Shown: one piece after another, positions 1 to 8,032 of the stretch | Numbering within the stretch: the first letter of the stretch is position 1 | Layout: every line of letters starts with the position of its first letter | From: Photobacterium rosenbergii | GTDB taxonomy: Bacteria; Pseudomonadota; Gammaproteobacteria; Enterobacterales; Vibrionaceae | Assembly (NCBI RefSeq): GCF_003026455.1 | Contig: NZ_PYMB01000001.1 | Location: forward strand, 558,001-622,000 | Reading direction: 5' to 3' | DNA: 64,000 bases | Notes under the pieces: model-generated | Seen by the model: the letters and a program-made list of their open reading frames with translations, nothing else | Database searches by the model: none | Told to the model about the DNA's origin: nothing | Program-made: the position numbers and the translations under genes

Positions 1-104
1 TCACCATTAAGTATTTTGGTGCTGATCTGTGGTTCTTCGGCAAAAGTGGGTGCTGTGAATGCAACTGCCAGAGCTAGCGCAACTGGGGTGATTTGATTCT
101 TCAT
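1..104 (-). CDS. Secreted protein, N-terminus only (possibly trypsin-like protease)
   Basis: The first 34 codons of a minus-strand gene run off the left edge. The ATG is preceded by a good AAGGA ribosome site. The visible residues form a signal peptide: a short Lys-containing start, a hydrophobic Ala/Leu/Val core and an FA-E cleavage site. The mature part begins EEPQISTKILNG. The KILNG stretch resembles the activation site of S1 (trypsin-like) zymogens (R/K-I-V-N-G), and Vibrio species secrete such proteases. Too little is visible to confirm this, so the secretion signal is well supported and the family is a guess. Confidence 0.55.
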   Translation of the reverse strand, partial: MKNQITPVALALAVAFTAPTFAEEPQISTKILNG

Positions 105-430
105 AAGATCCTTTTATTGTTCTTTTTATGCGTAGTCAATGATTTACCATCAAGTGATGATTCGTGGTGAATTATTACTCAACATACTTCCTGTACATTA
201 ATGTACATTGTTTTTATAAAGGGTATGTTAATGACTTTCTTTTATTATTCCAATCAAAAAATTGCTTCGTGTGATATTGGTCATTGCATTCATGTCTCTG
301 GTCAATTAATTAAGGCTAAAAAAGGAGAATTTTGATCTAATGCAAACCCTTGTCATCTACTGTTCGTGATTGTTGGTGTAGCACGTTATACTGCTGTCTG
401 ATATTGAGTAATAACAAAGAGTTGCAGTTT
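105..430. promoter_or_regulatory. Divergent intergenic region with 16-bp palindrome
   Basis: This 326-bp AT-rich gap separates two divergent genes and should hold both promoters. A perfect palindrome, TGTACATTAATGTACA, lies at 192-207. A TATAAA-like -10 candidate for the rightward gene follows at about 215-220. The palindrome has the form of a dimeric repressor site, but I cannot name the regulator. Confidence 0.4.
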
Positions 431-1255
431 ATGACTTACAAGCACGTTATTGGTTTTGGGGTAGCAGGTAACTTTGCTGGTCACCTAGAACAAGCCGGTG
501 AAGATAAAGATTTTTTAGCGGTTGAAGTGAAAGAGGCGGTACAGCCTAAAGCCATTTTCCCGTTTTATGTCCCATCAGATAAAGCAGGTTTTTTATCAAC
601 CTATCCATTGTCTTCTGATGCGATTATTCCTCCTAATGATGCTGATAATCTGCAAATTGAACCTGAAGTCGCACTGATTTGTGATATCGAATATCAGGAC
701 AACAAAGTTGTTGCGATCAAGCCACAAGGCTTCGCTGCCTATAATGACTGCTCAATCCGCAAACCGAATGCGAAGAAGATCAGTGAGAAGAAAAACTGGG
801 GGCCGAATACCAAAGGGATTTCATCTCAAGTGATCACGGTAGATAACCTCAGTGAGGGTGGCAAACTGGATAATTTCCGTATCGCGAGTTTCCACAAACG
901 TGGCGAGACGACTTCCCGTTATGGTGAAGATAGTCCAGTGGTGGGTTATAGCTATTTCCATGAAAAGTTGCTGGATTGGATTGTTGACCGAATGAATAAC
1001 CAGCAAGATGTTGGCCCGACAGAAAACATTGCTGGTTTCCTTGAAGGTGCAGAGTATCCGTCAAAGGCTGTTATCAGTATTGGTGCGACACGTTACACAG
1101 AATTTGGTGAGACCACATTCTTGAAGTCGGGTGATATCAGTATGGTCGTTGTTTACGACGGGACGGTTTATAGCCCTGAAGAGATAACAACGATGGCTGA
1201 AAAGCAGACATTTGAAGAGCAGGGTATCTCTGCCTTAGTTCAATCTGTCGCGTAA
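431..1255 (+). CDS. DUF5718 family protein, FAH-like fold suspected
   Basis: A 274-residue soluble protein of unknown function. The start ATYKH-type N-terminus at 431 (MTYKHVIGFGVAGNFAGHLE) matches my memory of DUF5718 proteins. The reading frame stays open upstream to 350, but the extra 27 residues are Cys-rich and unlike the family, so I place the start at 431. In the middle, an E-P-E motif followed by a Y-N-D-x-S-x-R stretch recalls the metal-binding and core motifs of fumarylacetoacetate hydrolase-fold enzymes. That link is an inference. There is no signal peptide or membrane segment. The gene stands alone and ends just before a strong hairpin. Confidence 0.6.
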   Translation: MTYKHVIGFGVAGNFAGHLEQAGEDKDFLAVEVKEAVQPKAIFPFYVPSDKAGFLSTYPLSSDAIIPPNDADNLQIEPEVALICDIEYQDNKVVAIKPQGFAAYNDCSIRKPNAKKISEKKNWGPNTKGISSQVITVDNLSEGGKLDNFRIASFHKRGETTSRYGEDSPVVGYSYFHEKLLDWIVDRMNNQQDVGPTENIAGFLEGAEYPSKAVISIGATRYTEFGETTFLKSGDISMVVVYDGTVYSPEEITTMAEKQTFEEQGISALVQSVA

Positions 1256-1264
1256 TTTGAAATG

Positions 1265-1292
1265 AAAAAGCACTGTGAAAACAGTGCTTTTT
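1265..1292. terminator. Bidirectional intrinsic terminator
   Basis: A 12-bp perfect stem, AAAAAGCACTGT with its complement around a GAAA tetraloop, flanked by A and T runs. It lies between two convergent genes and can stop transcription from both sides. Confidence 0.85.
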
Positions 1293-1339
1293 GCTCACCC
1301 GGTGACAGGGTAACCCAAAAGGTTAAAGTGAGAGTGTGT

Positions 1340-2332
1340 TTAGAGTCGCCAGAATAGCTCTAATGAACCGTTGGAGTTTGAACGATGCTTGGCTTCTTTA
1401 AATTCTGCAGTATTCGTTGCAAAGCTTAGGCTAACACCCCATTTAGGTTGATAATAGATCCCACCAATGACAGCTGTTGCTTGCCAATGCTCAACTTTGG
1501 TATCAGGGACTTCACTCGGGCGGTCACCTTCGATGGTTATATCATTGAAACGGTATCGGCCTTCAATGCCTGTGAACAGAAAGTACCCTGATGAACTGGA
1601 GGATAGCACGCCGATATCAACGAAATTACCTGGAGAAAAGCCGGTAGTACCAAAGTTGCCTGCCAAATCTTTACCCCAACGGGCTACACCACCCACTGCT
1701 AATTCACTTTGATAATTACCTACGTTTATTCTGCCAACACCACTTAAATCATAATCATCAAGCCAATAAGCCTGCTTACGGGTAAGTAGACGATGGCCTT
1801 GATAGCCCAAGTTAAAAACTAGCGAATTTTCAATTTGGTAATCCCAGCCCATTGGTTCATCGGAACCAACAATGTCATGAATGAATTTTTGCCCTTGTTC
1901 GGCAAATGAATTGGGCCCAACAACACCCAGCATCAGGCTAAACTTATCGACAAAAGTAGGGGTGTATTGATAAGCACTGGTTTCTAAAAATAACAAGCCA
2001 GCATATGGACGTTCATTTTCAGGTGGTTCAACTGATTCAATATCTTCTGGTGTCCACATTTGTTGACCCAGAGTGAAGCTCCAGCCTTGCTTTACTCCTT
2101 CTTCAAGCGGTAAGTAACGACTAAGCTGTCGAATAGGTGTTGGGGCTGATTCTGTTAGATCCGACATGTAGGGAGAATTGTATTCGAGGAAAACACCATT
2201 AGTGTAATTTTGGTCGGTACCAACAATTCCATCATTGTCCATGGAAAAGGAAAAGCTGCCTGAGTTGTATGCCCATGCATTGGGAGCGAGTGCAGAAAGG
2301 CAAGCGAAAAAAACAGGAGTAATTTGTTTCAT
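1340..2332 (-). CDS. lpxR: LpxR-family lipid A 3-O-deacylase (DUF2219)
   Basis: A 330-residue outer-membrane protein. The start at 2332 has an AAAGGA ribosome site and gives a clear signal peptide (MKQITPVFFACLSALAPNAWA). The mature N-terminus contains the family signature, an acidic MDND segment followed by GTDQNYTNG. Strongly alternating beta strands and a C-terminal aromatic/leucine residue fit a 12-strand barrel. LpxR enzymes remove the 3'-linked acyl chains from lipid A in the outer leaflet, which changes recognition by host TLR4 and polymyxin sensitivity. A longer frame to 2446 adds 38 residues with four clustered Cys/Ser positions and would disrupt the signal peptide, so I reject it. 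Monocistronic; divergent from sseA. Confidence 0.75.
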   Translation of the reverse strand: MKQITPVFFACLSALAPNAWAYNSGSFSFSMDNDGIVGTDQNYTNGVFLEYNSPYMSDLTESAPTPIRQLSRYLPLEEGVKQGWSFTLGQQMWTPEDIESVEPPENERPYAGLLFLETSAYQYTPTFVDKFSLMLGVVGPNSFAEQGQKFIHDIVGSDEPMGWDYQIENSLVFNLGYQGHRLLTRKQAYWLDDYDLSGVGRINVGNYQSELAVGGVARWGKDLAGNFGTTGFSPGNFVDIGVLSSSSSGYFLFTGIEGRYRFNDITIEGDRPSEVPDTKVEHWQATAVIGGIYYQPKWGVSLSFATNTAEFKEAKHRSNSNGSLELFWRL

Positions 2333-2548
2333 TGATAATCCTTTGGTACAACAGCAGGATGACTCTACAAAGTGGATGCGAACAACGTTGTTATTTAGTT
2401 GTTGTATAAAACGTCGTTTATCAGTAGGCGCTTTATATACGCTCACCCAATAATAAACTCATAATATCGAAAGGAAGAGATTTATCGCTAGTGATTTTAA
2501 ACAAGAAGCGTAAATCTTTGTGAATAAGTAACTAGTTAAGGATTAATA

Positions 2549-3400
2549 ATGTCAGTGCTCAAAATTTCATCGCCACTTGTTTCTGTCCCATGGTTAGTAC
2601 AAAACCTGTCGAATCCACAGTTGGTTGTTCTTGATGCGACTTGGTTCCTACCTGGCTCAGAGAGAAATGGAGAAAATGAGTGGCATCAAAAGCGAATACC
2701 TAGCGCACGTTATTTTGATTTCGACAAAAAAGTTGCTCATCCAGAGGCTTCTTTTCCTCACATGCTACCTGAGGCTGAACATTTTGCTCGAGAAGTGGAA
2801 GCACTAGGCATCTCAACGGACTCGACGGTTGTAGTGTACGATAGCCAAGGTATCTTTTCTGCGCCAAGAGTGTGGTGGATGTTCCGAGCTATGGGGCACG
2901 AGCAAGTTGCTGTTCTAGATGGCGGTTTGCCAGCCTGGGAACTTGCAGGCAACACAATAGAAAGTGGCGAGCCGAAGCCGTATGAGCAAGGAAAATTCAA
3001 GTCAGATTACCAACCGCAATGGGTTATTGAAGGCGATGCACTGGTGCAAGTGCTCAACAAATCGGATGTTCAGGTGCTTGATGCACGAGCGGCAGCTCGA
3101 TTTTATGGCACTCAGCCAGAGCCGCGGCAGGGTGTACGAAGCGGTCATATGCCAAGTGCCAAGAGTTTGCCATTTGGTCAGTTACTTAAAGACGGGTGTT
3201 TTCTACCTAAAGAACAATTACAGCAACGCTTCGATGCAGTTAGTGATGCTGATCAGCAGTTAATTTTTAGCTGTGGCTCTGGGGTAACCGCTTGTATTTT
3301 AGCGTTAGCGGCTGAACTAGCAGGAAGAAAGCAATTGACGGTATATGATGGCTCGTGGACAGAGTGGGGCTCTACCTTTAAATACCCTGTAGTCCAATAA
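2549..3400 (+). CDS. sseA: 3-mercaptopyruvate sulfurtransferase
   Basis: A 283-residue cytoplasmic enzyme with two rhodanese domains, an inactive N-terminal one (about residues 8-135) and a catalytic C-terminal one (about 160-280). The active-site loop CGSGVTA, with Cys at about residue 242, is the hallmark of mercaptopyruvate sulfurtransferases; thiosulfate sulfurtransferases carry CRKGVT instead. The enzyme moves sulfur from 3-mercaptopyruvate to thiols or cyanide and contributes to hydrogen sulfide production. The length matches E. coli SseA (281). An AAGGA site precedes the ATG. A terminator hairpin follows directly. Confidence 0.93.
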   Translation: MSVLKISSPLVSVPWLVQNLSNPQLVVLDATWFLPGSERNGENEWHQKRIPSARYFDFDKKVAHPEASFPHMLPEAEHFAREVEALGISTDSTVVVYDSQGIFSAPRVWWMFRAMGHEQVAVLDGGLPAWELAGNTIESGEPKPYEQGKFKSDYQPQWVIEGDALVQVLNKSDVQVLDARAAARFYGTQPEPRQGVRSGHMPSAKSLPFGQLLKDGCFLPKEQLQQRFDAVSDADQQLIFSCGSGVTACILALAAELAGRKQLTVYDGSWTEWGSTFKYPVVQ

Positions 3401-3406
3401 AACAAA

Positions 3407-3458
3407 GGGCACAGTTCAAATGAGCTGTGCCCGATCTTAGAGCTTTATTATAAGCTCT
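3407..3458. terminator. Double hairpin between convergent sseA and pstS
   Basis: The first hairpin (3407-3432) has GGGCACAG paired with CTGTGCCC. The second (3439-3458) has AGAGCTT paired with AAGCTCT. There is no long T-run, so termination strength is uncertain, but the position between convergent stops suits this role. Confidence 0.6.
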
Positions 3459-3472
3459 GGCGCGCTGAAAAA

Positions 3473-4291
3473 TTAATTCAGCACTGATACGTAACCACGT
3501 TGTTCAATCAAACCTTGACCAGACGTCGAGGTGACATAATCAACAAAGGCTTTCGCACTATCTTTGATTTTCTTCTCTTTATAAAGCATCAAGAAAGGTC
3601 GAGAAATCTGATATTTTCCTGACTCCAGATTTTCTAGAGTTGGTGATACGCCTTCAAAATCGAGTGCTTTGATAGAATCATCAACTGAGCCCAGTGAGAC
3701 ATAACCTAGAGCATGTTTATTGCGTGATACCAAACTCTTTACCGTACCATTAGTGTTAACTACGAGTACCTGAGGGTTGATGTCTGAAACGGTTTGGCCT
3801 TTGATTTGCTGAGTAAGTCCCATGAAGTCTTCAAAGGAAAAGCGCGATCCTGAAGCATTCTCACGGCTAACCACTGCGATTTTCAAGTCAGGGCCACCGA
3901 CTTCCTTCCAGTTGGTAATATCGCCGTGGTAGATTTTTTCAACTTGCTCTTTAGTCAGGTTAGCTACCGGGTTATCTTTGTGGACGACAAGCGCAATACC
4001 GTCATGGGCAATCGTCACAGTGATAATGTCTGGGTTAATTTCCTCAGCTTTCAAGTAACGAGAGCTCATACCTAGGTCTGCGACATTTTGTTTCACAGCA
4101 GTGATACCTGCTGATGAACCAATACCTTGAACTTCGATATGGGTATCTTTGTTTTCACTGGAATAGGTTTCTGCTAGCACCTCAACGATATGACTAGCAG
4201 ACGTTGAACCGGTAACTGTAACAGTCTCGTTCGCATGAACCGAGACAGCAAGACTGGCAAGTAGGGCGCAAAGAGTGGTTCTGGTAAGCAT
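3473..4291 (-). CDS. pstS: Phosphate ABC transporter substrate-binding protein
   Basis: A 272-residue periplasmic phosphate-binding protein. The start at 4291 has a GGAG ribosome site and gives a signal peptide ending VHA-N. The mature protein opens with the phosphate-loop motif TGSTSASHI. Further on come the SSAGITAVKQNVADLGMSSR segment and SRENASGSRFSFED, both typical of the anion pocket in PstS. It delivers phosphate to the PstCAB transporter. No pstCAB genes are next to it, so it is a detached pstS, as is common where a genome has a second pst locus. A PhoB-type box lies 42 bp upstream of the start codon. Confidence 0.88.
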   Translation of the reverse strand: MLTRTTLCALLASLAVSVHANETVTVTGSTSASHIVEVLAETYSSENKDTHIEVQGIGSSAGITAVKQNVADLGMSSRYLKAEEINPDIITVTIAHDGIALVVHKDNPVANLTKEQVEKIYHGDITNWKEVGGPDLKIAVVSRENASGSRFSFEDFMGLTQQIKGQTVSDINPQVLVVNTNGTVKSLVSRNKHALGYVSLGSVDDSIKALDFEGVSPTLENLESGKYQISRPFLMLYKEKKIKDSAKAFVDYVTSTSGQGLIEQRGYVSVLN

Positions 4292-4333
4292 TTTATTCTC
4301 CAAACAACACCAGAAAAGGTTGGCGCTCATCTT

Positions 4334-4351
4334 ATTACGGCTTTATGACAC
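4334..4351 (-). promoter_or_regulatory. Pho box upstream of pstS
   Basis: On the minus strand this reads GTGTCATAAAGCCGTAAT. By eye it matches 14 of 18 positions of the PhoB consensus repeat (CTGTCATAAAGCTGTCAC). It sits 42 bp before the pstS start codon and replaces a -35 element, as PhoB boxes do. A candidate -10 (TAAGAT) abuts it. Predicted effect: induction under phosphate starvation. Confidence 0.65.
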
Positions 4352-4838
4352 TAATGTGAAAAATATGCATGTTAATAGCCTGACTAAAAGACATTATTAT
4401 GCGTAAGTCTCTCGTTTCTCATGTTTTTCTTGATGAACGTTTCAACTTTCCGTAGTCATTGCACCAGTTTTATTTCTAATAGTAGGGGAACTCTACTTGA
4501 TGGAAAATTAACCAATTTCAATTTGGCTGCTGAAAAAATAAATACTCATGCTGCTGTGTAATAGCGATCAAATTTGTAGATAAAACTGGTTAAAATACAT
4601 ACTAATTGCATTTCTATGCGCTTTGTCATGTTTTTGCCTCATAACTGCGCCTCATTATGTTAAGCCTGTCCCATTTATGAAAACAAAGATTGAGCTCTGG
4701 TTGCGGGTTAAACTCTTTGATATATAAAGACTGTAACAAAATATTTCAGTTTACAATATTGTAACATTTGATGGTTTGTGTCTATCCTCATAATAAGTAC
4801 GAAAGTACAGGGATATGACAACTTAAGAGGTCGGAAAT
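4352..4838. other. Intergenic region upstream of ravA
   Basis: No gene seen in this AT-rich stretch. A perfect 14-bp palindrome, TTACAATATTGTAA, is at 4751-4764, about 75 bp before the ravA start codon. A further TGTAACA word lies at 4732-4738. These are candidate operator elements for ravA-viaA, but I cannot assign a regulator. A weak TTGAT-ATAT-AAAGA sequence is too poor for an FNR site. Confidence 0.35.
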
Positions 4839-6494
4839 ATGCTGACAATGGCGAGAAGAGCGCAGCCAAATAAAGCGCTAGTTTCTGAAAGGATTCAGAA
4901 ATTAATTAAAGCGTTATCTAATGGCGTATATGAGCGAGAAGAAACAATTAAGTTATGTCTTCTTGCGGCGCTTGCTGGTGAGAGTGTGTTTCTGCTTGGC
5001 CCTCCAGGTATTGCGAAAAGTTTGATTGCTAAACGTTTAATTCAAGCTTTCGATAATAGCCAGTTTTTTGATTATTTAATGACGCGTTTCTCTACTCCTG
5101 AAGAGGTATTTGGGCCACTTTCTATTCAGGAATTAAAAGACAACGGTAAGTATGTCCGTTTAGTTGATGGCTACCTGCCAACCGCACAAGTTGTTTTCCT
5201 TGATGAGATTTGGAAAGCGGGGCCGGCAATTCTTAATACCTTACTTACCGTGGTCAATGAACGTACCTTCAAAAACGGTCAAGATGTGCTGCCTGTGCCA
5301 ATGCGACTGCTAGTGACGGCATCCAATGAATTGCCTGAAGAAGATAGCGGTTTAGAAGCCTTGTACGACAGGATGTTGGTAAGGGTGTTTGTTAACCGTA
5401 TTCAGGAAAAACAAAATTTTAAAGCCATGCTGATGGGCGAAGGACCTAGTATCCAAGAGCTTGAGCCCGGCTTGGCGATCACTGATGAAGAATACGATGA
5501 TTGGCAGACTCACATTGAAGATATCAAACTATCTGAAGATATTTTCGAGAAAATCTATCAACTTAAAACCATGATAGAGCAACGTGCTGAAGGTGTAGAG
5601 CATATTGATGAGCATGAAAGTGAACTCTATATCTCTGACCGCCGTTGGAAAAAATCGGTCAGGCTTCTGAAAGCGAGTGCATTCTACAATGGCCGTGATG
5701 CGATTAATCCTCTTGATTTGTTGCTGTTACAAGACTGTATGTGGCACAGCCCAGAGTCACGCAATGTGATCCGAGATATTGTGAGCGATTTTGCTATTGA
5801 AAAAGCATTCAATCAGGAATCTGCGCAGATCAGTGCTACTGACGCGCAAACAATCATCGATGAAGTGAATGCAGAAGTCGCGAGTGAATTAGCGGTCAAT
5901 TTAAGCCGCGAATCAATGATGCGTAAAGAATGGTTCAAATGTGATTTGAGTGGCGCGAGACGTTATACCGTCAATCACAACTCACGCATGATTAAGCTTG
6001 TTATGTTACAACAAAACCCATCGGTCTCTGAGCAGGAAAATGGTGATAGCCGCTGGGTTTATGTAGACGGTGATGATTTTGAGAAAAAGATCAAAACCGG
6101 TCAATGTGATATTTATGGATTTGTAAATAAGAATGCCCACCTATGCCGACTTCAGTTTGAAGTGGATGCCCAGCAACGTTTGGTTATCAAAGATATTGCT
6201 AATCGAGCTGTATTGGTGGGTATTGCAGGTGAAAATGGTATTACTCAGGAGCAACAAGCCCATTGGGTAGCAATGGCGGAAAGAGCATCAGTGAAAGTGC
6301 TAGATGCTGAGCATAACCTAAAAGTGTCCCGCAGTAGCTTCCATGGCGCACTACCACATAACTTTATCGACCCTCAATTACCCGAGCGGATTGAGCAGAG
6401 TTTATCGCAAGCAACGGATTCAGTGCATGACCTGAAAATAACGGTTGATAAAAATGTATTCCGTATCAGTCATCTGACTGAGTATTTTGCTTAG
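4839..6494 (+). CDS. ravA: MoxR-family AAA+ ATPase RavA
   Basis: A 551-residue cytoplasmic AAA+ ATPase. Walker A is GPPGIAKS (about residues 54-61) and Walker B VVFLDE (about 118-123). The ESVFLLGPPGIAKS and YLMTRFSTPEEVFGPLS stretches are nearly diagnostic of RavA. The AAA module is followed by the RavA-specific C-terminal arm. RavA forms hexamers that, with ViaA, act as a chaperone-like pair linked to respiratory complexes, fumarate reductase and aminoglycoside sensitivity; in E. coli it also binds the lysine decarboxylase LdcI. An alternative start three codons in is possible; the first ATG has a GAGGT site. viaA begins 14 bp downstream. Confidence 0.93.
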   Translation: MLTMARRAQPNKALVSERIQKLIKALSNGVYEREETIKLCLLAALAGESVFLLGPPGIAKSLIAKRLIQAFDNSQFFDYLMTRFSTPEEVFGPLSIQELKDNGKYVRLVDGYLPTAQVVFLDEIWKAGPAILNTLLTVVNERTFKNGQDVLPVPMRLLVTASNELPEEDSGLEALYDRMLVRVFVNRIQEKQNFKAMLMGEGPSIQELEPGLAITDEEYDDWQTHIEDIKLSEDIFEKIYQLKTMIEQRAEGVEHIDEHESELYISDRRWKKSVRLLKASAFYNGRDAINPLDLLLLQDCMWHSPESRNVIRDIVSDFAIEKAFNQESAQISATDAQTIIDEVNAEVASELAVNLSRESMMRKEWFKCDLSGARRYTVNHNSRMIKLVMLQQNPSVSEQENGDSRWVYVDGDDFEKKIKTGQCDIYGFVNKNAHLCRLQFEVDAQQRLVIKDIANRAVLVGIAGENGITQEQQAHWVAMAERASVKVLDAEHNLKVSRSSFHGALPHNFIDPQLPERIEQSLSQATDSVHDLKITVDKNVFRISHLTEYFA

Positions 6495-6508
6495 CGGGAG
6501 AGTAGTTT

Positions 6509-7957
6509 ATGCCGGTTTCTGAAGGTATAAATTTGGCGTTGATGCTATCTGAGTCCGGCATCATCGACAATGCTGTACAAGAATTAATGTTGCAGCAACA
6601 GATCATTGTTGCGGCAGAATCTAACCCTGGGATTAAGTCTGCGATGAAAAAGCAGATAATGAAATGGCGAGGGCAAGTTCAAAAACGAATGACCAATGTT
6701 AGCGTTGAAGAGCGCTTTCATCAGGAAATAGAGCTTTACCAACAGGCTTGCCAGTGGGAATCAGAGGATTTTTTGAATCACATTGATGAGGTGGTGAAGC
6801 AATTAGAAGGTCATTCAGCCTTTTACTTCAAAGCTAAAACCCTGCTTGAGCGGGAGCACCAAAAGCACAACCCGATGTTTCAAAGTTACTTTTGTAGCCA
6901 ATGGCATAAGTATCTGACGTTGGCACTGACAGAAGCTCAACAAATTGAGCTTGAGCAGCACAAAGAAAAGTTGCTTGCTGATTTATACCAGCGTATTGAA
7001 ACGATGCAGCACATGGAAGAGGTCACCGGATCTGGCGATCCAACCAAGGCAGGGCGCCTGTGGGATATGGCTAAGGCTAAGCTGACTAAAACTGACGTCA
7101 GCACGCTGAAAAGCATGGCGCATTTCTTGAAAAAAAATAGTGGCTTGAAAGAAATTGCTGAAAAGCTTGGCCGGATGGCAAATGAAGTCGATGATCCTAA
7201 CAAGGAGCGGGTAAGGTCTGAAGACCTGAAAATGGTCGAGGAACAAAGCGATAACGTTACGGATGATATAGTGGGTATCCACGAAAGTGACGACTTATCG
7301 AAACTGCTGCCCAATGAAGCCATGTTTTTAGCTTATCCCGAATTGGAAGTTGTCTTTTATAAGCACTTAGTCGATAAGCGCCTGCTTAACTACAAGGTAC
7401 AAGGCGCACAGCGTAAATTGCGCCGGGTAAAAGCCTATAAACGCCAAACAAAGCAAGTTGAACAGGAGAAAGGGCCGTTTATTGTATGTATCGATGCATC
7501 AGGATCGATGAATGGCTTTCCAGAGCAATGCGCAAAGGCGTTAGCTTACGGTTTGATGCAAATTGCCCTTGCTGAAGACAGGGATTGCTATGTCATTATG
7601 TTCTCGACCCAGCAAATTACCTATGAACTCACTAAGCAAGATGGTTTGAGTGAGGTGTTAAACTTTCTCTCTTATTCATTCCATGGCGGAACAGATTTAG
7701 GCCCGGTGCTTGATCAGTCTATACAACTGATGCTGAGCGAGAAGTATAAAAATGCAGACTTGATCGTGTTGTCTGATTTTATTGCGCCATCACAGCCTGA
7801 TGAAATGATGAAGCGCATTGCGAAGCTTAAAGAAAGTAAAAACCGTTTTCACGCAGTTAATTTGTCAAAATATGGCAACCCAGAACTGATGACGATATTT
7901 GATCACTGTTGGTCATATCACCCATCGAAATTTGGCCGGCTTTTTAAGTGGAAATAA
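6509..7957 (+). CDS. viaA: VWA-domain protein ViaA, partner of RavA
   Basis: A 482-residue protein with a helical N-terminal domain (about 1-320) and a C-terminal von Willebrand A domain. The metal-ion site motif DASGS lies at about residues 329-333, with the expected later Thr (GGTD) and Asp (VLSDF) elements. ViaA stimulates RavA ATPase activity and targets the complex to phospholipids and respiratory enzymes. Length and arrangement match E. coli ViaA (483). It is co-transcribed with ravA and followed by a strong terminator. Confidence 0.93.
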   Translation: MPVSEGINLALMLSESGIIDNAVQELMLQQQIIVAAESNPGIKSAMKKQIMKWRGQVQKRMTNVSVEERFHQEIELYQQACQWESEDFLNHIDEVVKQLEGHSAFYFKAKTLLEREHQKHNPMFQSYFCSQWHKYLTLALTEAQQIELEQHKEKLLADLYQRIETMQHMEEVTGSGDPTKAGRLWDMAKAKLTKTDVSTLKSMAHFLKKNSGLKEIAEKLGRMANEVDDPNKERVRSEDLKMVEEQSDNVTDDIVGIHESDDLSKLLPNEAMFLAYPELEVVFYKHLVDKRLLNYKVQGAQRKLRRVKAYKRQTKQVEQEKGPFIVCIDASGSMNGFPEQCAKALAYGLMQIALAEDRDCYVIMFSTQQITYELTKQDGLSEVLNFLSYSFHGGTDLGPVLDQSIQLMLSEKYKNADLIVLSDFIAPSQPDEMMKRIAKLKESKNRFHAVNLSKYGNPELMTIFDHCWSYHPSKFGRLFKWK

Positions 7958-8005
7958 TCCACTGTAGACAGAATTAACTACACTCTCTTAGTTGTCTTGG
8001 CTTTT

Positions 8006-8032
8006 GGCGCTCATATGAGCGCCCTTTTTTTA
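8006..8032 (+). terminator. Intrinsic terminator after viaA
   Basis: The perfect palindrome GGCGCTCATATGAGCGCC is followed by C and seven Ts. The T-run lies just at the stop codon of the convergent downstream gene. Confidence 0.88.

Noticed and set aside
350..430. N-terminal extension of the DUF5718 frame
   Set aside because: The 27 extra residues are Cys-rich and unlike the family; the ATG at 431 gives the expected N-terminus.
821..1064. Minus-strand frames inside the DUF5718 gene
   Set aside because: They are shadows of a well-supported gene, without ribosome sites or recognisable products.
4718..4735. Possible FNR site before ravA
   Set aside because: Only one half (TTGAT) fits; the other half is too different from ATCAA.
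6937..7323. 128-codon antisense frame within viaA
   Set aside because: Ser-rich translation typical of an antisense shadow; viaA is certain on the other strand.
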